Assembly: GCF_963665355.1 (NCBI RefSeq)
Contig: NZ_OY762229.1
Location: 744,001 to 808,000 of the forward strand
Direction: 5' to 3'
Length of the DNA: 64,000 nt
Source of the DNA: an uncultured Desulfobacter sp.
GTDB taxonomy: Bacteria; Desulfobacterota; Desulfobacteria; Desulfobacterales; Desulfobacteraceae
Under the pieces are notes generated by a model that saw nothing but the letters and a program-made list of their open reading frames with translations, made no database searches and was not told the DNA's origin. A program made the position numbers and the translations under genes. This document shows, piece by piece, positions 25,466 through 34,797 of the stretch (its first letter is position 1; every line of letters starts with the position of its first letter).

Positions 25466-27583
25466 CTACATTATGCCCTTTTCGGAGTTGTTCAAAACCT
25501 GCCGGACCTTTTTTGCCAGGTGCTGTTTTGAAAAAGGCTTGCCTATAAAATGAACACCACTGTCCAGAATGCCGTGATCAGCAATAACATTTGCCGTATA
25601 CCCTGACATAAAAAGGCACTTGAGATCTGGAAATCGATTGCGAATCTCCCCAGCAAGTTTTTTCCCATTCATATCAGGCATGACAACATCCGTTATAAGC
25701 AGATCAATGTGAACATCCGCCCCAGCGGCAATTTTGATTGCCTCTTTTGGCGTGGATGCAGACAATACTTTATACCCCAGACGTTCCAGCATCATTTGCG
25801 TCAAACGGATGATGGAGGGTTCGTCTTCCACCAGAAGAATGGTTTCAGTACCCAAGTCCGTTCCGGATTGAAAATTATTTTCATTATTGTGGTCAGCCTT
25901 CCTTATATGCTCAGGAAGATAAATTTTGAATGTTGTCCCCTTTTCATGTTCACTGTATACATTTATAAACCCTTTGTTTTGTTTGACAATACCAAACACG
26001 GTTGATAAACCTAGCCCACTTCCTTTATCAGCGTTTTTGGTCGTAAAAAAAGGTTCAAAAATATTTTCCAATGTGTCTTTATCTATACCAATGCCATCAT
26101 CGGTCACAGCGATCATAACGTAATTACCTGTTATCGTTTCAATGTGATCTTTACAGTATTCATCGTCGAAATTCACATTCTGGGTTTCAATGATTATTTT
26201 ACCCACACTTTTAATCGCATCACGGGCGTTGACACAAAGATTAGCCAGAATCTGGTTGAGTTGGGACGGATCCATTTTGACAGGCTTCAACCCTTTACCC
26301 GGCAACCATTTCAAGTCAATATTCTCCCCGATCAGACGCCGTAACATTTTCAGCATATCATCTATAATATCGTTCAAAAATAGCACCTTAGGTGAAATAA
26401 CCTGTTTACGGGCAAAAGCCAAAAGTTGCTTGGTCAACTCCGCAGAGCGATTTGCGGCCTTAAAAATTTCCTGTAAATTTTCAAAATACAACTCATAGGG
26501 GTTCATTTCATCCATTAGGATTTCTGTATTGCCGAGGATGATGGAAAGCATATTATTGAAATCATGGGCCACACCCCCGGCAAGCCGTCCAACAGATTCC
26601 ATTTTTTGGGCCTGAAGCAACTGGATTTTTAACTTTTCCTGTTCAGCTTCAACGCGTTTGCGTGCGGAAATATCCTGGCTTGCGCCTCTCAGGCCAATCA
26701 TGTTCCCTGCTTTATCATTTTGGGTTTCGCCATGGACCCACATCCACCCCTGACTTTTGTCATTACGAACCGTTTCTAACTCGAGATCATATGGTTCGCC
26801 TGTATTCATGGTATTCTTGAGTGCGACAGATAATTTTTTCCAACTTTCAGGTGTAAACAGTTTGTGCTGTTCTGCAAAGGCAGGAGGCGGACCTGTGGAA
26901 TCAAGACCATACATTCTAAACAGTTCCTCCGACCACACGACGTCATTTGTCAAAAGATCAAGCCGCCAGCTTCCTACATGGGCAATGCGTTGGGATGCTT
27001 TTAAGTCTTCCTGGCTGTGTCTCAACGCCTCTTCATTTTTAACCATTTGCTCATTAAGTTTGATTTGTTCCAATTTCTGAAAGGTGATTTCACTTATCAA
27101 TTCAGTCATATTCACCAAAAAATGCATCGCCGTTTTAACCTCATTCTCCGAAACCACCGGCACTTCCTCAAACGCTTGAAGGTATAACGCTTTATCAAAC
27201 CCGTATTTCTCCGCTTGTTCCTCAAAAAAAAAGCGATCCGGCGTTTTAAAAAAAAACTGTCCGGTAAAAAGGGTGGCGGCATGCTCCCCTCTGATTATAA
27301 TGGGAACTGCCACATCAACCAGTCCGTTCAGGCATTCATAGCAATGGTATCTTTCCTCCTGATCCATTTGACCGGCTAAAACGGTATCACTGATTTTGCA
27401 CCGTTTTGCGGTTTCAGGATAAACACGGTGAAAATGAGTACAGATCCGTCGCCAACCGGATTTTGATAAAATATTGCCTTTGAGATCCAAAATCGCAGTG
27501 ACAAACCCCGTTGTCTGATTAAATCCTTCAAGCAGGGTATTCACTATCTCAAAGTCAATGTGATCTATAATTTTTACATCCAT
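25466..27583 (-). CDS. PocR/PAS hybrid histidine kinase
   Basis: A 705-residue cytoplasmic hybrid kinase. Residues about 5-165 match the PocR ligand-binding domain (CKISDTVLAGQ, YHCYECLNGLVDVAVPI, ATLFTGQFFF), whose cysteines may bind a metal or sense redox. In other proteins PocR domains sense small hydrocarbon derivatives such as propanediol. A short coiled coil and a PAS domain (about 200-330) follow. Then come HisKA (MESVGRLAGGVAHDFNNMLS), HATPase_c (DKGSGLGLSTVFGIVKQN) and a receiver (LVEDEPSIIR, ITDVVMPDMNGKK, GKPFSK). No transmembrane helix. Paired with the downstream sigma54 activator. Confidence 0.88.
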   Translation of the reverse strand: MDVKIIDHIDFEIVNTLLEGFNQTTGFVTAILDLKGNILSKSGWRRICTHFHRVYPETAKRCKISDTVLAGQMDQEERYHCYECLNGLVDVAVPIIIRGEHAATLFTGQFFFKTPDRFFFEEQAEKYGFDKALYLQAFEEVPVVSENEVKTAMHFLVNMTELISEITFQKLEQIKLNEQMVKNEEALRHSQEDLKASQRIAHVGSWRLDLLTNDVVWSEELFRMYGLDSTGPPPAFAEQHKLFTPESWKKLSVALKNTMNTGEPYDLELETVRNDKSQGWMWVHGETQNDKAGNMIGLRGASQDISARKRVEAEQEKLKIQLLQAQKMESVGRLAGGVAHDFNNMLSIILGNTEILMDEMNPYELYFENLQEIFKAANRSAELTKQLLAFARKQVISPKVLFLNDIIDDMLKMLRRLIGENIDLKWLPGKGLKPVKMDPSQLNQILANLCVNARDAIKSVGKIIIETQNVNFDDEYCKDHIETITGNYVMIAVTDDGIGIDKDTLENIFEPFFTTKNADKGSGLGLSTVFGIVKQNKGFINVYSEHEKGTTFKIYLPEHIRKADHNNENNFQSGTDLGTETILLVEDEPSIIRLTQMMLERLGYKVLSASTPKEAIKIAAGADVHIDLLITDVVMPDMNGKKLAGEIRNRFPDLKCLFMSGYTANVIADHGILDSGVHFIGKPFSKQHLAKKVRQVLNNSEKGIM

Positions 27584-27929
27584 GTCTCAATAATATCCCC
27601 CGATCAGAAATCTGTCCTGATATCCATATGAACCAAGCAATGAGCATAATCCGCGATACAATGGGTAGCATTTCTCTTGTCAGAAGGCGAATACATGTAC
27701 AAATAACGAACATAAGTCACTCGTCTCCAATATAAAATAAGCCTCCAAATTAATCAAAGATATTTTATCAGTATAGAAATTTGTAAAAAAATTCTTTTTA
27801 GAAAACTTACCGGATTCCTAAAATATCTTGCGATTATACGCTGTTAAAGGTACTGTTTATTTTATTATTTCTAAATTTGAATCCTTACATAACCTTATCA
27901 ACATGATCAAACAGTGGACGGAGAAAAAT
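27584..27929. other. Divergent intergenic region
   Basis: A 346-base AT-rich gap between the minus-strand PocR kinase and the plus-strand orphan gene. It must hold promoters for both directions. I could not pick out a convincing -35/-10 pair or a sigma54 site, and no RNA gene is recognisable. Confidence 0.4.
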
Positions 27930-28499
27930 ATGGGCACTGAAAAAAATGAGATATTCAAAAAAGGAATCTGGTTAAAGGAACAGCAGGGCGTCTTAACCGT
28001 AGGTTCCATGGATAAAAAAAGTACAGATATCATGGTTGTACCCGATGAATTACGAAGCAGGCTCGACGCCTTTGAATCAGATATGATGGAAGCCCTCTAT
28101 GGTGAAGACCGGGAAACGTTTCAGCCCGGGATTCTTGATATTGAACTTCTGTTCAGGCAGATTAAAAAACGGTTTGGAGATGTGCAGCTGAACGTATCCT
28201 TTGATAAATCCGATGAGCATCCTTTCGTATGTGATTTTGATACGATTTTTTCTTTACTGGAAAAATTGGTCTTAAGTTCCATATCCGGCAGCTCCAATCC
28301 TGTTATTTACATCAGTGCATCCCTTGTCCAGGATCATCTGTGCATTATTTACCGGGACTCTGAATCAGCTTCAAGTCCGTCAGACCTGGACCCTGAATTT
28401 TTCCTGATAAAAAACCGCCTGGGCGGCGATATGGAATTTAAAAAGGCAGATAAAAAAGGAACCTACTACGACCTAACCATTCCTTCGGCCGATGGTTGA
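27930..28499 (+). CDS. Orphan protein with degenerate HATPase-like C-terminal fold
   Basis: 189 residues from ATG 27930 (GGAG six bases upstream; an in-frame start at 27828 is less likely). I do not recognise the N-terminal half (about 1-85). The C-terminal ~100 residues follow the layout of a histidine-kinase ATPase domain: an N-box-like helix (TIFSLLEKLVLSSISGSSNP), a strand (LCIIYRDSES), a G2-like position (FFLIKNRLGGDMEFKKA) and a final GTYYDLTIP strand. The Asn of the N-box and the G-boxes that bind ATP are missing. It may be a non-catalytic partner of the nearby kinases. This fold assignment is inference from pattern only. Confidence 0.65.
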   Translation: MGTEKNEIFKKGIWLKEQQGVLTVGSMDKKSTDIMVVPDELRSRLDAFESDMMEALYGEDRETFQPGILDIELLFRQIKKRFGDVQLNVSFDKSDEHPFVCDFDTIFSLLEKLVLSSISGSSNPVIYISASLVQDHLCIIYRDSESASSPSDLDPEFFLIKNRLGGDMEFKKADKKGTYYDLTIPSADG

Positions 28500-28533
28500 T
28501 TTTATCTGACCCGGCAGGGCAGCCCATGGCTAT

Positions 28534-28571
28534 TAAAAAGAAAAGCCATCTCAATTTTTTTGAGATGGCTT
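28534..28571 (-). terminator. Rho-independent terminator of the lactate operon
   Basis: AAGCCATCTCA (28543-28553) and TGAGATGGCTT (28561-28571) form a perfect 11-bp stem with a 7-base loop. On the minus strand it is followed by TTTTCTTTTT. It lies 28 bases past the Fe-S subunit stop. In the other direction it also sits after the orphan plus-strand gene but without a T-run there. Confidence 0.85.
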
Positions 28572-28599
28572 ACGACGTCTAATTATCAGTTTCGGCAAG

Positions 28600-29898
28600 C
28601 TAATTTTCAAGGGCGTCGGCATAGATTTCAATCACATGCCTGACCGTTACCTCATCCTTGTTCTGGGAAAGCACATCCCGCATCTGCATCATGCATGCAG
28701 GGCAGGAGGTGGCCACGACGGCTGCCTGGCTGGCCAGGATATTTTGCCTTTTCTCCATACCGATGTCCCTGGACAGATCATAGTTCTGCAGGTTAAAACT
28801 GCCCCCGTTGCCGCAACAGGTATCCGCACCGGCCATCTCCACAAAGCGGCATCCCGCATTGGCCCGGATCAAATCCCGGGGCTGGCTTTTCACCTTCAGG
28901 GATTTGGCCAGATGGCAGGGATCGTGGTAGGTCACGGCGATGCCTTTGCTGCTGTCGCAATCACCCGCCGGTGTCACGCCGACCAGATCCACCAGGAACT
29001 GGCTGATGTCCATGGTTTTGGGTGCCCATTGGGTGGCTCTGGACCGGGCAATGCGCCCCTGCCGGGCCATCATGGGCCAGATCTCCTTGATGGTGGCCGT
29101 ACAGGTGGCACAGGGGGTAATCAGATAATCAAAGGATTGTTCTGCAAACAAAGCGGTATTGTGCGCCACAAGGGTGTCAAAGGTTTTGCGATCCCCTGAT
29201 GCCAGGGCGGGAATCCCGCAGCATGCCTGGCCTTGTGGCATAAACACCCCCACACCGTGGTGCTTGAGCACCTTGAGCACAGCCTGGCCGATTTCCGGGT
29301 TCATCTTATCTGTAACGCATCCCGGGAAAAGGGCGACTTTAAGTCCTGATTTTCCGGCCCGGGTATTCAAAGAAGGGCAGGTGTTATGAAACGGGATTTT
29401 GGCCAGGGGAAGGAAATGCCGGTTGCCGATCACCCCGGACAGAAGCTTGGAACATCGGGTCCCCTGTTGGGCATCGGCTTGTGAGGTACCAAGATTCTGG
29501 AGCCGGGATGCAGTTTGAATCACGGCATCCATGCGTTCCGGATGTTTGAGCATGCCCCTGAAAATCAGTTTTTTCACCGGCGAGAGCCCAATATATTCGG
29601 TGAGTGCGGCCCTGGCTTTAAGAAAAATTTCCAGAATCTTCACCCCCGAAGGGCAATTGGCCGCACAGGTGCCGCACATCAGGCATTTTTCAATCCTGGT
29701 CTTGGCCCCTTTGGCATCCAGGAGCATCTGCTCGGCCAGGCGCTCCAGAAGAAAAATTTTGCCCCGGGCCACATCCCCCTCATCTCCGGTCTGCCTGAAA
29801 ACCGGGCAGACCGCCTGGCACAGGCCGCACTTCATACAGTCCGTGAGCTGATTTTCAATCTCTTTAAGGCTTTGGGCCAGTTCATTTAATTCTGACAT
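28600..29898 (-). CDS. glcF: Fe-S subunit of lactate/glycolate dehydrogenase
   Basis: A 432-residue GlcF-type protein. Two 4Fe-4S ferredoxin motifs are near residues 21-31 (CMKCGLCQAVCPVF) and 72-82 (CLMCGTCAANCPSG). Two cysteine-rich CCG domains follow, with GCVTDKMNP/GQACCGIPALASGD and YHDPCHLAKSL/ADTCCGNGGSFNLQ. Such proteins pass electrons from the FAD subunit toward the quinone pool or other membrane carriers. The ATG starts one base after the stop of the FAD subunit gene, with AGGA upstream. Operon context with a lactate permease makes lactate the likely substrate. Confidence 0.9.
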   Translation of the reverse strand: MSELNELAQSLKEIENQLTDCMKCGLCQAVCPVFRQTGDEGDVARGKIFLLERLAEQMLLDAKGAKTRIEKCLMCGTCAANCPSGVKILEIFLKARAALTEYIGLSPVKKLIFRGMLKHPERMDAVIQTASRLQNLGTSQADAQQGTRCSKLLSGVIGNRHFLPLAKIPFHNTCPSLNTRAGKSGLKVALFPGCVTDKMNPEIGQAVLKVLKHHGVGVFMPQGQACCGIPALASGDRKTFDTLVAHNTALFAEQSFDYLITPCATCTATIKEIWPMMARQGRIARSRATQWAPKTMDISQFLVDLVGVTPAGDCDSSKGIAVTYHDPCHLAKSLKVKSQPRDLIRANAGCRFVEMAGADTCCGNGGSFNLQNYDLSRDIGMEKRQNILASQAAVVATSCPACMMQMRDVLSQNKDEVTVRHVIEIYADALEN

Positions 29899-29899
29899 T

Positions 29900-31285
29900 T
29901 TATTGTCCTATGATTTTTCCGGGGTTCAGGATGTTGTTCGGGTCAATGGAGGCCTTCATGGTACGGCAAAAGTCAATGGAAGACTGCCCCACTTCATTTT
30001 TCATGAATCCGGCCTTGGCAATGCCGATGCCGTGTTCCCCGGAAAGAGTCCCCCCCAAAGAGAGGGCCGCGTCAAACAGATCCGCCACACAATGTTCCAC
30101 CCGTTCCCAATGGGCCGCATCCCGTCTGTCCGTCAACAGCGTGGGATGAAGGTTGCCGTCCCCGGCATGGCCAAAGGTGCCGATGGGAATATCATATTTC
30201 CGGGCCAGTTTTTCCACAGCACTGACCATGGCCGGAATTTTACTCCTGGGCACGGTGGCGTCCTCGAGCACCAGGGTGGGTTTCAGCCGGGCAAGGGCGG
30301 ACAAGGCGGCTCGTCTGGCCTCCCATACCTTGTCCTTTTCCGCCTCATTTTTGGCCACCTGTATGGCTCTGGCCCCTTCCTGTCTGCAAATCTGCTCCAC
30401 CTTTTCGCCGTCCTCGGCCACCTGGGCCGGGTGCCCGTCCACTTCAATGAGTAACAAGGCTTTGGCATCCCGGGGCAGTCCCACTTTTGAGAAATCCTCC
30501 ACGGCATTGATGGTGAAATTATCCATAAGTTCCAGAGTGCAGGGCACGATTTTCGCCGCAATAATGGCGGCAACCGTCTGTGTGGCACCCTCCACACTGT
30601 CATACACCGCCATCATGGCCCTGGAGGCCGCGGGCGGCGGGATCAGCTTGAGCGTGATCTCGCTGAACACACCCAGGGTGCCTTCGGACCCCGTCATCAA
30701 CCCGGCCAGGTTATATCCGGTGACGCATTTCACGGTTTTGGATCCGGAAACAACCTTACGGCCCATGGCATCAAAGAACTCCACGGACATCACATAATCC
30801 TTGGTCACCCCGTATTTAAACCCCCGCAGACCGCCTGCGTTTTCCGCCACATTGCCCCCAATGGTGGAGACGGCCTGGCTGCCGGGGTCCGGGGGGTAAA
30901 ACAGCCCCTTGGCCGCCACCTGGGCCGCCAGATTGGCCGTAACCACGCCAGGCTCCACACGGACATACATGTCGGTTTCGTTCAACTCAATGATCCGGTT
31001 CATCCGGTTGGTGAGCAGCACAATTCCGTTTTTCCGGGGGATGGTGCCCCCGGACAGGTTGGTACCGGCCCCCCGGACAGTGACAGGGGTGCCGCTGTCG
31101 TTGCACAGGGCAAGAATCCGTCCAATGGCCTCTTTGCTGTTGGGACGGACCACGGCTGCAGGGACCGTGGGTTCCAGGACCGCAGCATCGTATGAATAAT
31201 TCTGGCGATCAACCTCAGAGGTCATCACGGCGTTTTCGCCGCAGATCTGTTGAAATTCGCTGATTAAAGATGAAGGTAAATTCAC
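29900..31285 (-). CDS. glcD: FAD-binding D-lactate/glycolate dehydrogenase subunit
   Basis: 461 residues from GTG 31285, eleven bases after the permease stop and preceded by AGGAGAAG; a longer in-frame ATG at 31354 would lie inside the permease gene. It has the FAD-binding type 4 domain (RGAGTNLSGGTIPRKNGIVL, DPGSQAVSTIGGNVAENAGG, LMTGSEGTLGVFSEITLKL). The C-terminal FAD-oxidase domain (PIGTFGHAGDGNLHPTLL, SGEHGIGIAKAGFM) contains the catalytic His region. With the Fe-S partner it should oxidise lactate to pyruvate. GlcD and D-lactate dehydrogenases of this family cannot be told apart by motif; the permease favours lactate. Confidence 0.9.
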   Translation of the reverse strand: MNLPSSLISEFQQICGENAVMTSEVDRQNYSYDAAVLEPTVPAAVVRPNSKEAIGRILALCNDSGTPVTVRGAGTNLSGGTIPRKNGIVLLTNRMNRIIELNETDMYVRVEPGVVTANLAAQVAAKGLFYPPDPGSQAVSTIGGNVAENAGGLRGFKYGVTKDYVMSVEFFDAMGRKVVSGSKTVKCVTGYNLAGLMTGSEGTLGVFSEITLKLIPPPAASRAMMAVYDSVEGATQTVAAIIAAKIVPCTLELMDNFTINAVEDFSKVGLPRDAKALLLIEVDGHPAQVAEDGEKVEQICRQEGARAIQVAKNEAEKDKVWEARRAALSALARLKPTLVLEDATVPRSKIPAMVSAVEKLARKYDIPIGTFGHAGDGNLHPTLLTDRRDAAHWERVEHCVADLFDAALSLGGTLSGEHGIGIAKAGFMKNEVGQSSIDFCRTMKASIDPNNILNPGKIIGQ

Positions 31286-31295
31286 TGTTCTTCTC

Positions 31296-32981
31296 CTAAA
31301 AAGTCCCTGGAAACAGGATATAAATAAAAAGCATGCCCATGATGCCGGCCACAACGCCGTAGAGCAGACAGGGGATCATGGTGCGGCGCAGGATGGTGCC
31401 TTCCATGCCTGCAAGGCCCACGGTGGCGGATGCCGCCACCACGTTGTGTACACAGATCATATTGCCCATGGCAGCCCCCACCGCCTGAAGGGCTACAATA
31501 ATGATATGGCTGGCGCCTGTGGTGGTGGCCACGCCATACTGAAAATCGGCAAACAGCAGATTGGAAACCGTACACGAACCGGTGATAAATGCGCCCAGTG
31601 CCCCCACATAGGAAGCCACCATGGGCCACAGCGATCCGCAGAGTCCGGCCACAAATTCGGCCATGGTCAGCGGCATGGATGCATAGCCTGCGGTGCCGTG
31701 CCCCGATTGTTTAAGAATCTCCACCATGGCCACGGCAAAGAGCATGGCAATGGTGGGGTTTTTCATCTTCACGATGGCATCCTTCCAAGCCAGAACCACC
31801 TTGGACCCGGGAATCCTGTGGATGAATATGGTCAAAATCGCCACCAGCATAAAGGGCACCACCCCGGGCAGGTACAAGGGTTTCATGGAAAAATTAACAG
31901 TTTCCCAACCCAGAATTTTGGGAAAAGAGATCACAAAGGATGTAACCCATCCCTTGAAGGGCAGAAAGGAGAGCCGGGTGAGCACCAGCAGCAGAGCAAT
32001 GAGGATATAGGGCGTCCAGGCGGCGAACTGGCTCATCTTAGGCCTCAGGTTATTGGAACCCGGTTCAATATCCCCAATCCACTGCTTTTCCCAATGGGCC
32101 CGGTCTGCAAACTCCCAGGTATTTTCGGGCAGAAACAGCTTGAGCCGGGCTCCTGTGATCACAAGTCCCAGACCGATGAGCCCGCCAAGCAGGGAAGGAA
32201 ATTCAACACCAAATACGAAAGCTGTGAACAGATAAGGTATGGCATAACACACCCCGGCAAATACGGTAAACTTCCACACGCCCAAACCCTGGGACCAGGA
32301 CTTGTCTTTTCCAAAAAAACGGGTGAGAAAACAGACCGCAAACAAAGGAAGCAGTATGGCGGCCACGGCATGAATCAAGGCTGAATAGGTGCCCACCTGG
32401 TACATGAATGCATCAAACGAAGCCACGGGCGCGCCCTGGGCAATGGCTGACTCCACGGCAGGCTTAAGATTTTTCAACCCGAACCAGATGGGGGTACCCA
32501 CTGCTCCGAAGGTGACGGGAATGGAGTTGAACATAAGGCACAGGCACACGGCAGCCAGTGCGGGGAATCCAAGGCCCAGCAGCAGTGGTGCGGCAATGGC
32601 GGCGGGTGTGCCAAACCCTGCCGAGCCTTCGATGAAGGCACCAAACAGAAAGGCTATGATAATGGTCTGGACCCGGCGGTCCGGGGAGATGGTGGTAAAG
32701 CCGTAGGAGATGGTCTCCATGGCCCCGCTCTCCCTGAGGGTATAAAGAATAAGAATGGCCCCGAACACGATGATCAGCACGTTGATGGCGCTGCCAAACC
32801 CGCTCAGGGTGGAGGCGGCCACAAGACCTGGGGGCATTTTCCAAAGGGTTGCACCGATGAGGGCGCAGATCAGCCATGCAAGGGGCATGGCCCGGGTGGC
32901 TGGCCACCTTAAACCGACCATGAAGATTAAGACCAGGGCAATGGGGATAAACGCAATAAATGCTGATAAGCTAAGAGACAA
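31296..32981 (-). CDS. lctP: L-lactate permease family transporter
   Basis: About 561 residues of LctP/LldP type with roughly 12-14 membrane helices. Family stretches are [38 protein letters not shown] and [19 protein letters not shown] place the start at TTG 32981, six bases after AGGAGG; an ATG at 33035 would put that ribosome-binding site inside the gene. First gene of lctP-glcD-glcF, which supplies lactate as carbon and electron source, a common theme in sulfate reducers. Confidence 0.92.
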   Translation of the reverse strand: MSLSLSAFIAFIPIALVLIFMVGLRWPATRAMPLAWLICALIGATLWKMPPGLVAASTLSGFGSAINVLIIVFGAILILYTLRESGAMETISYGFTTISPDRRVQTIIIAFLFGAFIEGSAGFGTPAAIAAPLLLGLGFPALAAVCLCLMFNSIPVTFGAVGTPIWFGLKNLKPAVESAIAQGAPVASFDAFMYQVGTYSALIHAVAAILLPLFAVCFLTRFFGKDKSWSQGLGVWKFTVFAGVCYAIPYLFTAFVFGVEFPSLLGGLIGLGLVITGARLKLFLPENTWEFADRAHWEKQWIGDIEPGSNNLRPKMSQFAAWTPYILIALLLVLTRLSFLPFKGWVTSFVISFPKILGWETVNFSMKPLYLPGVVPFMLVAILTIFIHRIPGSKVVLAWKDAIVKMKNPTIAMLFAVAMVEILKQSGHGTAGYASMPLTMAEFVAGLCGSLWPMVASYVGALGAFITGSCTVSNLLFADFQYGVATTTGASHIIIVALQAVGAAMGNMICVHNVVAASATVGLAGMEGTILRRTMIPCLLYGVVAGIMGMLFIYILFPGTF

Positions 32982-33310
32982 ACCACTCCTCCTTTTTATC
33001 GGGAAAAACTTGATACCCGGGTGCCGAATCAACACAATCGCTTTGCTCTTAATGCCGGTGCCGGGCGGTTAATTTCATCTGCGGGTTACAGGTGAAACCG
33101 ACTCCACCCGCCGCATGCCTGCAGCAGTTATTACACAAAGGATGCCAGAACAGATAACACATTAAAATCACTTAAAATAAGAACAATATGTCGTTTTTTC
33201 AGGGACTGACAAATTGCCCGAAAAGTCCGAAAAAACGGACTAAAGGACCGGATTGGTCCTGGAAATCGGACTGTCGTCTCCCCCCCACGGTTGGATTAAA
33301 TTTCGCGGAT
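32982..33310. other. Intergenic region between lctP and cbiET
   Basis: 329 bases with no gene. It contains the tandem hairpins listed at 33224-33260 near cbiET. The rest, next to lctP, should carry that operon's promoter. I saw no clear FNR-type box or sigma54 element here. Confidence 0.4.
33224..33260 (-). terminator. Tandem hairpins downstream of cbiET
   Basis: Two neighbouring stems lie 51 to 87 bases past the cbiET stop. AGGACC/GGTCCT has a 5-base loop (33244-33260) and AGTCCG/CGGACT has a 6-base A/U loop (33224-33241), followed on the minus strand by TTTT. The second is a plausible terminator; the first may assist it. Confidence 0.55.
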
Positions 33311-34534
33311 TTACATGCATTTTCTTTTTTCTGCGGCGATGATCCACACGGGGTTGAGCGCTTCCATGCGCCGTCCCCAGGGCATATTCCGGGATTTGCT
33401 GATCTGGGCCTGGGTCAGGCTCACGTCAAATCCCTTTTCTTCCAGCACCGATACCGCCAGGTTCAGGGTCTCCATCAGTACGGTATTGATAACGATTCTG
33501 CCCCGGGGGTTCAAAACATCTGCCGCCACCGCCAGCACCTGATCTATGTTTTTGCCTGAACCGCCCACAAATACCCGGTCGGGCCCGGGCAGGTTATCCA
33601 TACCATCGGGAAGTTCGGCCATGATGACGGACAGGTTTTTCACCTTGAACCGCTCAACATTGGCTTTGATCTGTTCAACACGGCTCTGATTTTTTTCAAC
33701 GGCATAAACATACCCACGGGGCAGAAACAACGAGGCTTCAATCCCCACAGATCCTGACCCTGCCCCCAGATCCCACAATATATTGTCAGGCATAAGCGCC
33801 AGGGCCGCCAAAGAGAGCACACGAACCGGCGCCTTGGTTATCAGGCCCTTTTCATGAACAAACCAGGTGTCCGGGGTCCCCAAACGCAATGGTCCCGGCA
33901 GGGCTGCGGGCCCACCTTTTTGAAGCACCACCACATTGGGCCGGGAAAAGACCTTTTGGGTATCTGTGTGTTCATCCACGGCCAGAATTTCTTCTTCCGG
34001 GGCACCCAGGTTCTGCAACACCCACATCTGCCAGGTATGATCATGGATATCCACCTGTTTTTTAACTACCCAGGGATCATTTCTGGGATCTGTAAGCACG
34101 CACAGCAGATCTTTGCCATCCATGGCCTTTACCAGGGCCGGCATATTGTCCCGGCCATGCAGACTCACCCAGGCGGCATCCTGCCAGGGCAGTTTCAGCC
34201 TGGCAAAAGCGGCGGCCATGCTGGTGACATTGGGATGGATGATGACCAGATCCTGCCCGAAACGTTGGATCAATGTCTTGCCAATGCCGAAAAATAGTGG
34301 ATCCCCCGAAGCCAGAACCACCACAAGCCCGCCGCCCATATTCTCCTGGATGAAATCCAACACCCCGGACACAGGACTTGAGATCTCTTTTTTTATGGCC
34401 TTTACATTCTCAAAATATGACAGATGCCGTTTGCCCCCCACCAGAACGGAGGCTCTTTCGATCAGAGCCAGGTGGGATGCGGTAAGATCCGTGGGGCCAA
34501 GGCCCAGACCGATCACGTGAACCGGTTCATGCAT
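33311..34534 (-). CDS. cbiET: Precorrin-6Y C5,15-methyltransferase (decarboxylating), CbiE-CbiT fusion
   Basis: A 407-residue fused cobalamin-pathway enzyme. The N-terminal CbiE domain (about 1-205) is a tetrapyrrole methylase (VIGLGLGPTDLTASHLALIE, VLASGDPLFFGIGKTL). The C-terminal CbiT domain (about 215-400) is a SAM methyltransferase with decarboxylase function (ILWDLGAGSGSVGIEASL, DRVFVGGSGKN). The fusion is the CobL arrangement. The ATG is preceded by GGGAGG. It stands alone here: no other cobalamin gene is adjacent, and I found no B12-box riboswitch in the 263 bases upstream. Confidence 0.93.
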   Translation of the reverse strand: MHEPVHVIGLGLGPTDLTASHLALIERASVLVGGKRHLSYFENVKAIKKEISSPVSGVLDFIQENMGGGLVVVLASGDPLFFGIGKTLIQRFGQDLVIIHPNVTSMAAAFARLKLPWQDAAWVSLHGRDNMPALVKAMDGKDLLCVLTDPRNDPWVVKKQVDIHDHTWQMWVLQNLGAPEEEILAVDEHTDTQKVFSRPNVVVLQKGGPAALPGPLRLGTPDTWFVHEKGLITKAPVRVLSLAALALMPDNILWDLGAGSGSVGIEASLFLPRGYVYAVEKNQSRVEQIKANVERFKVKNLSVIMAELPDGMDNLPGPDRVFVGGSGKNIDQVLAVAADVLNPRGRIVINTVLMETLNLAVSVLEEKGFDVSLTQAQISKSRNMPWGRRMEALNPVWIIAAEKRKCM

Positions 34535-34797
34535 GGTTGTATTTCCTCCCGGGGGAATCAGCTGATCTTTATACTTTTTTTATTTTCCTCTTTTTGTATA
34601 GCGTCTTGGGCGGGAGAAGCCAATATCCACGCAGGATTTTTTGCCGGGATTTTCGAATGAAAATGCGGCTAAAATCGGCTGGACTTTGGCGATTCTGCTT
34701 GATAAATTGTTCAGAATCGATGATTTCCCGGAGAAAACCCGATCAAACCGGCACCGATATTGGAAATCATATTCCGTGCCAACATTCCGGATTATAA

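Noticed and set aside
31446-32384. Long plus-strand frame of 312 codons opposite the lactate permease
   Set aside because: Shadow frame of the permease gene: His/Gly/Gln-rich composition, no domain, and no ribosome-binding site.
33188-33559. Plus-strand frame of 123 codons spanning the cbiET end
   Set aside because: It overlaps the tandem hairpins and the cbiET 3' end, with no recognisable domain.
34535-34797. Possible cobalamin riboswitch upstream of cbiET
   Set aside because: No B12-box or other conserved cobalamin-element sequence was found on the minus strand; only a ribosome-binding site is evident.
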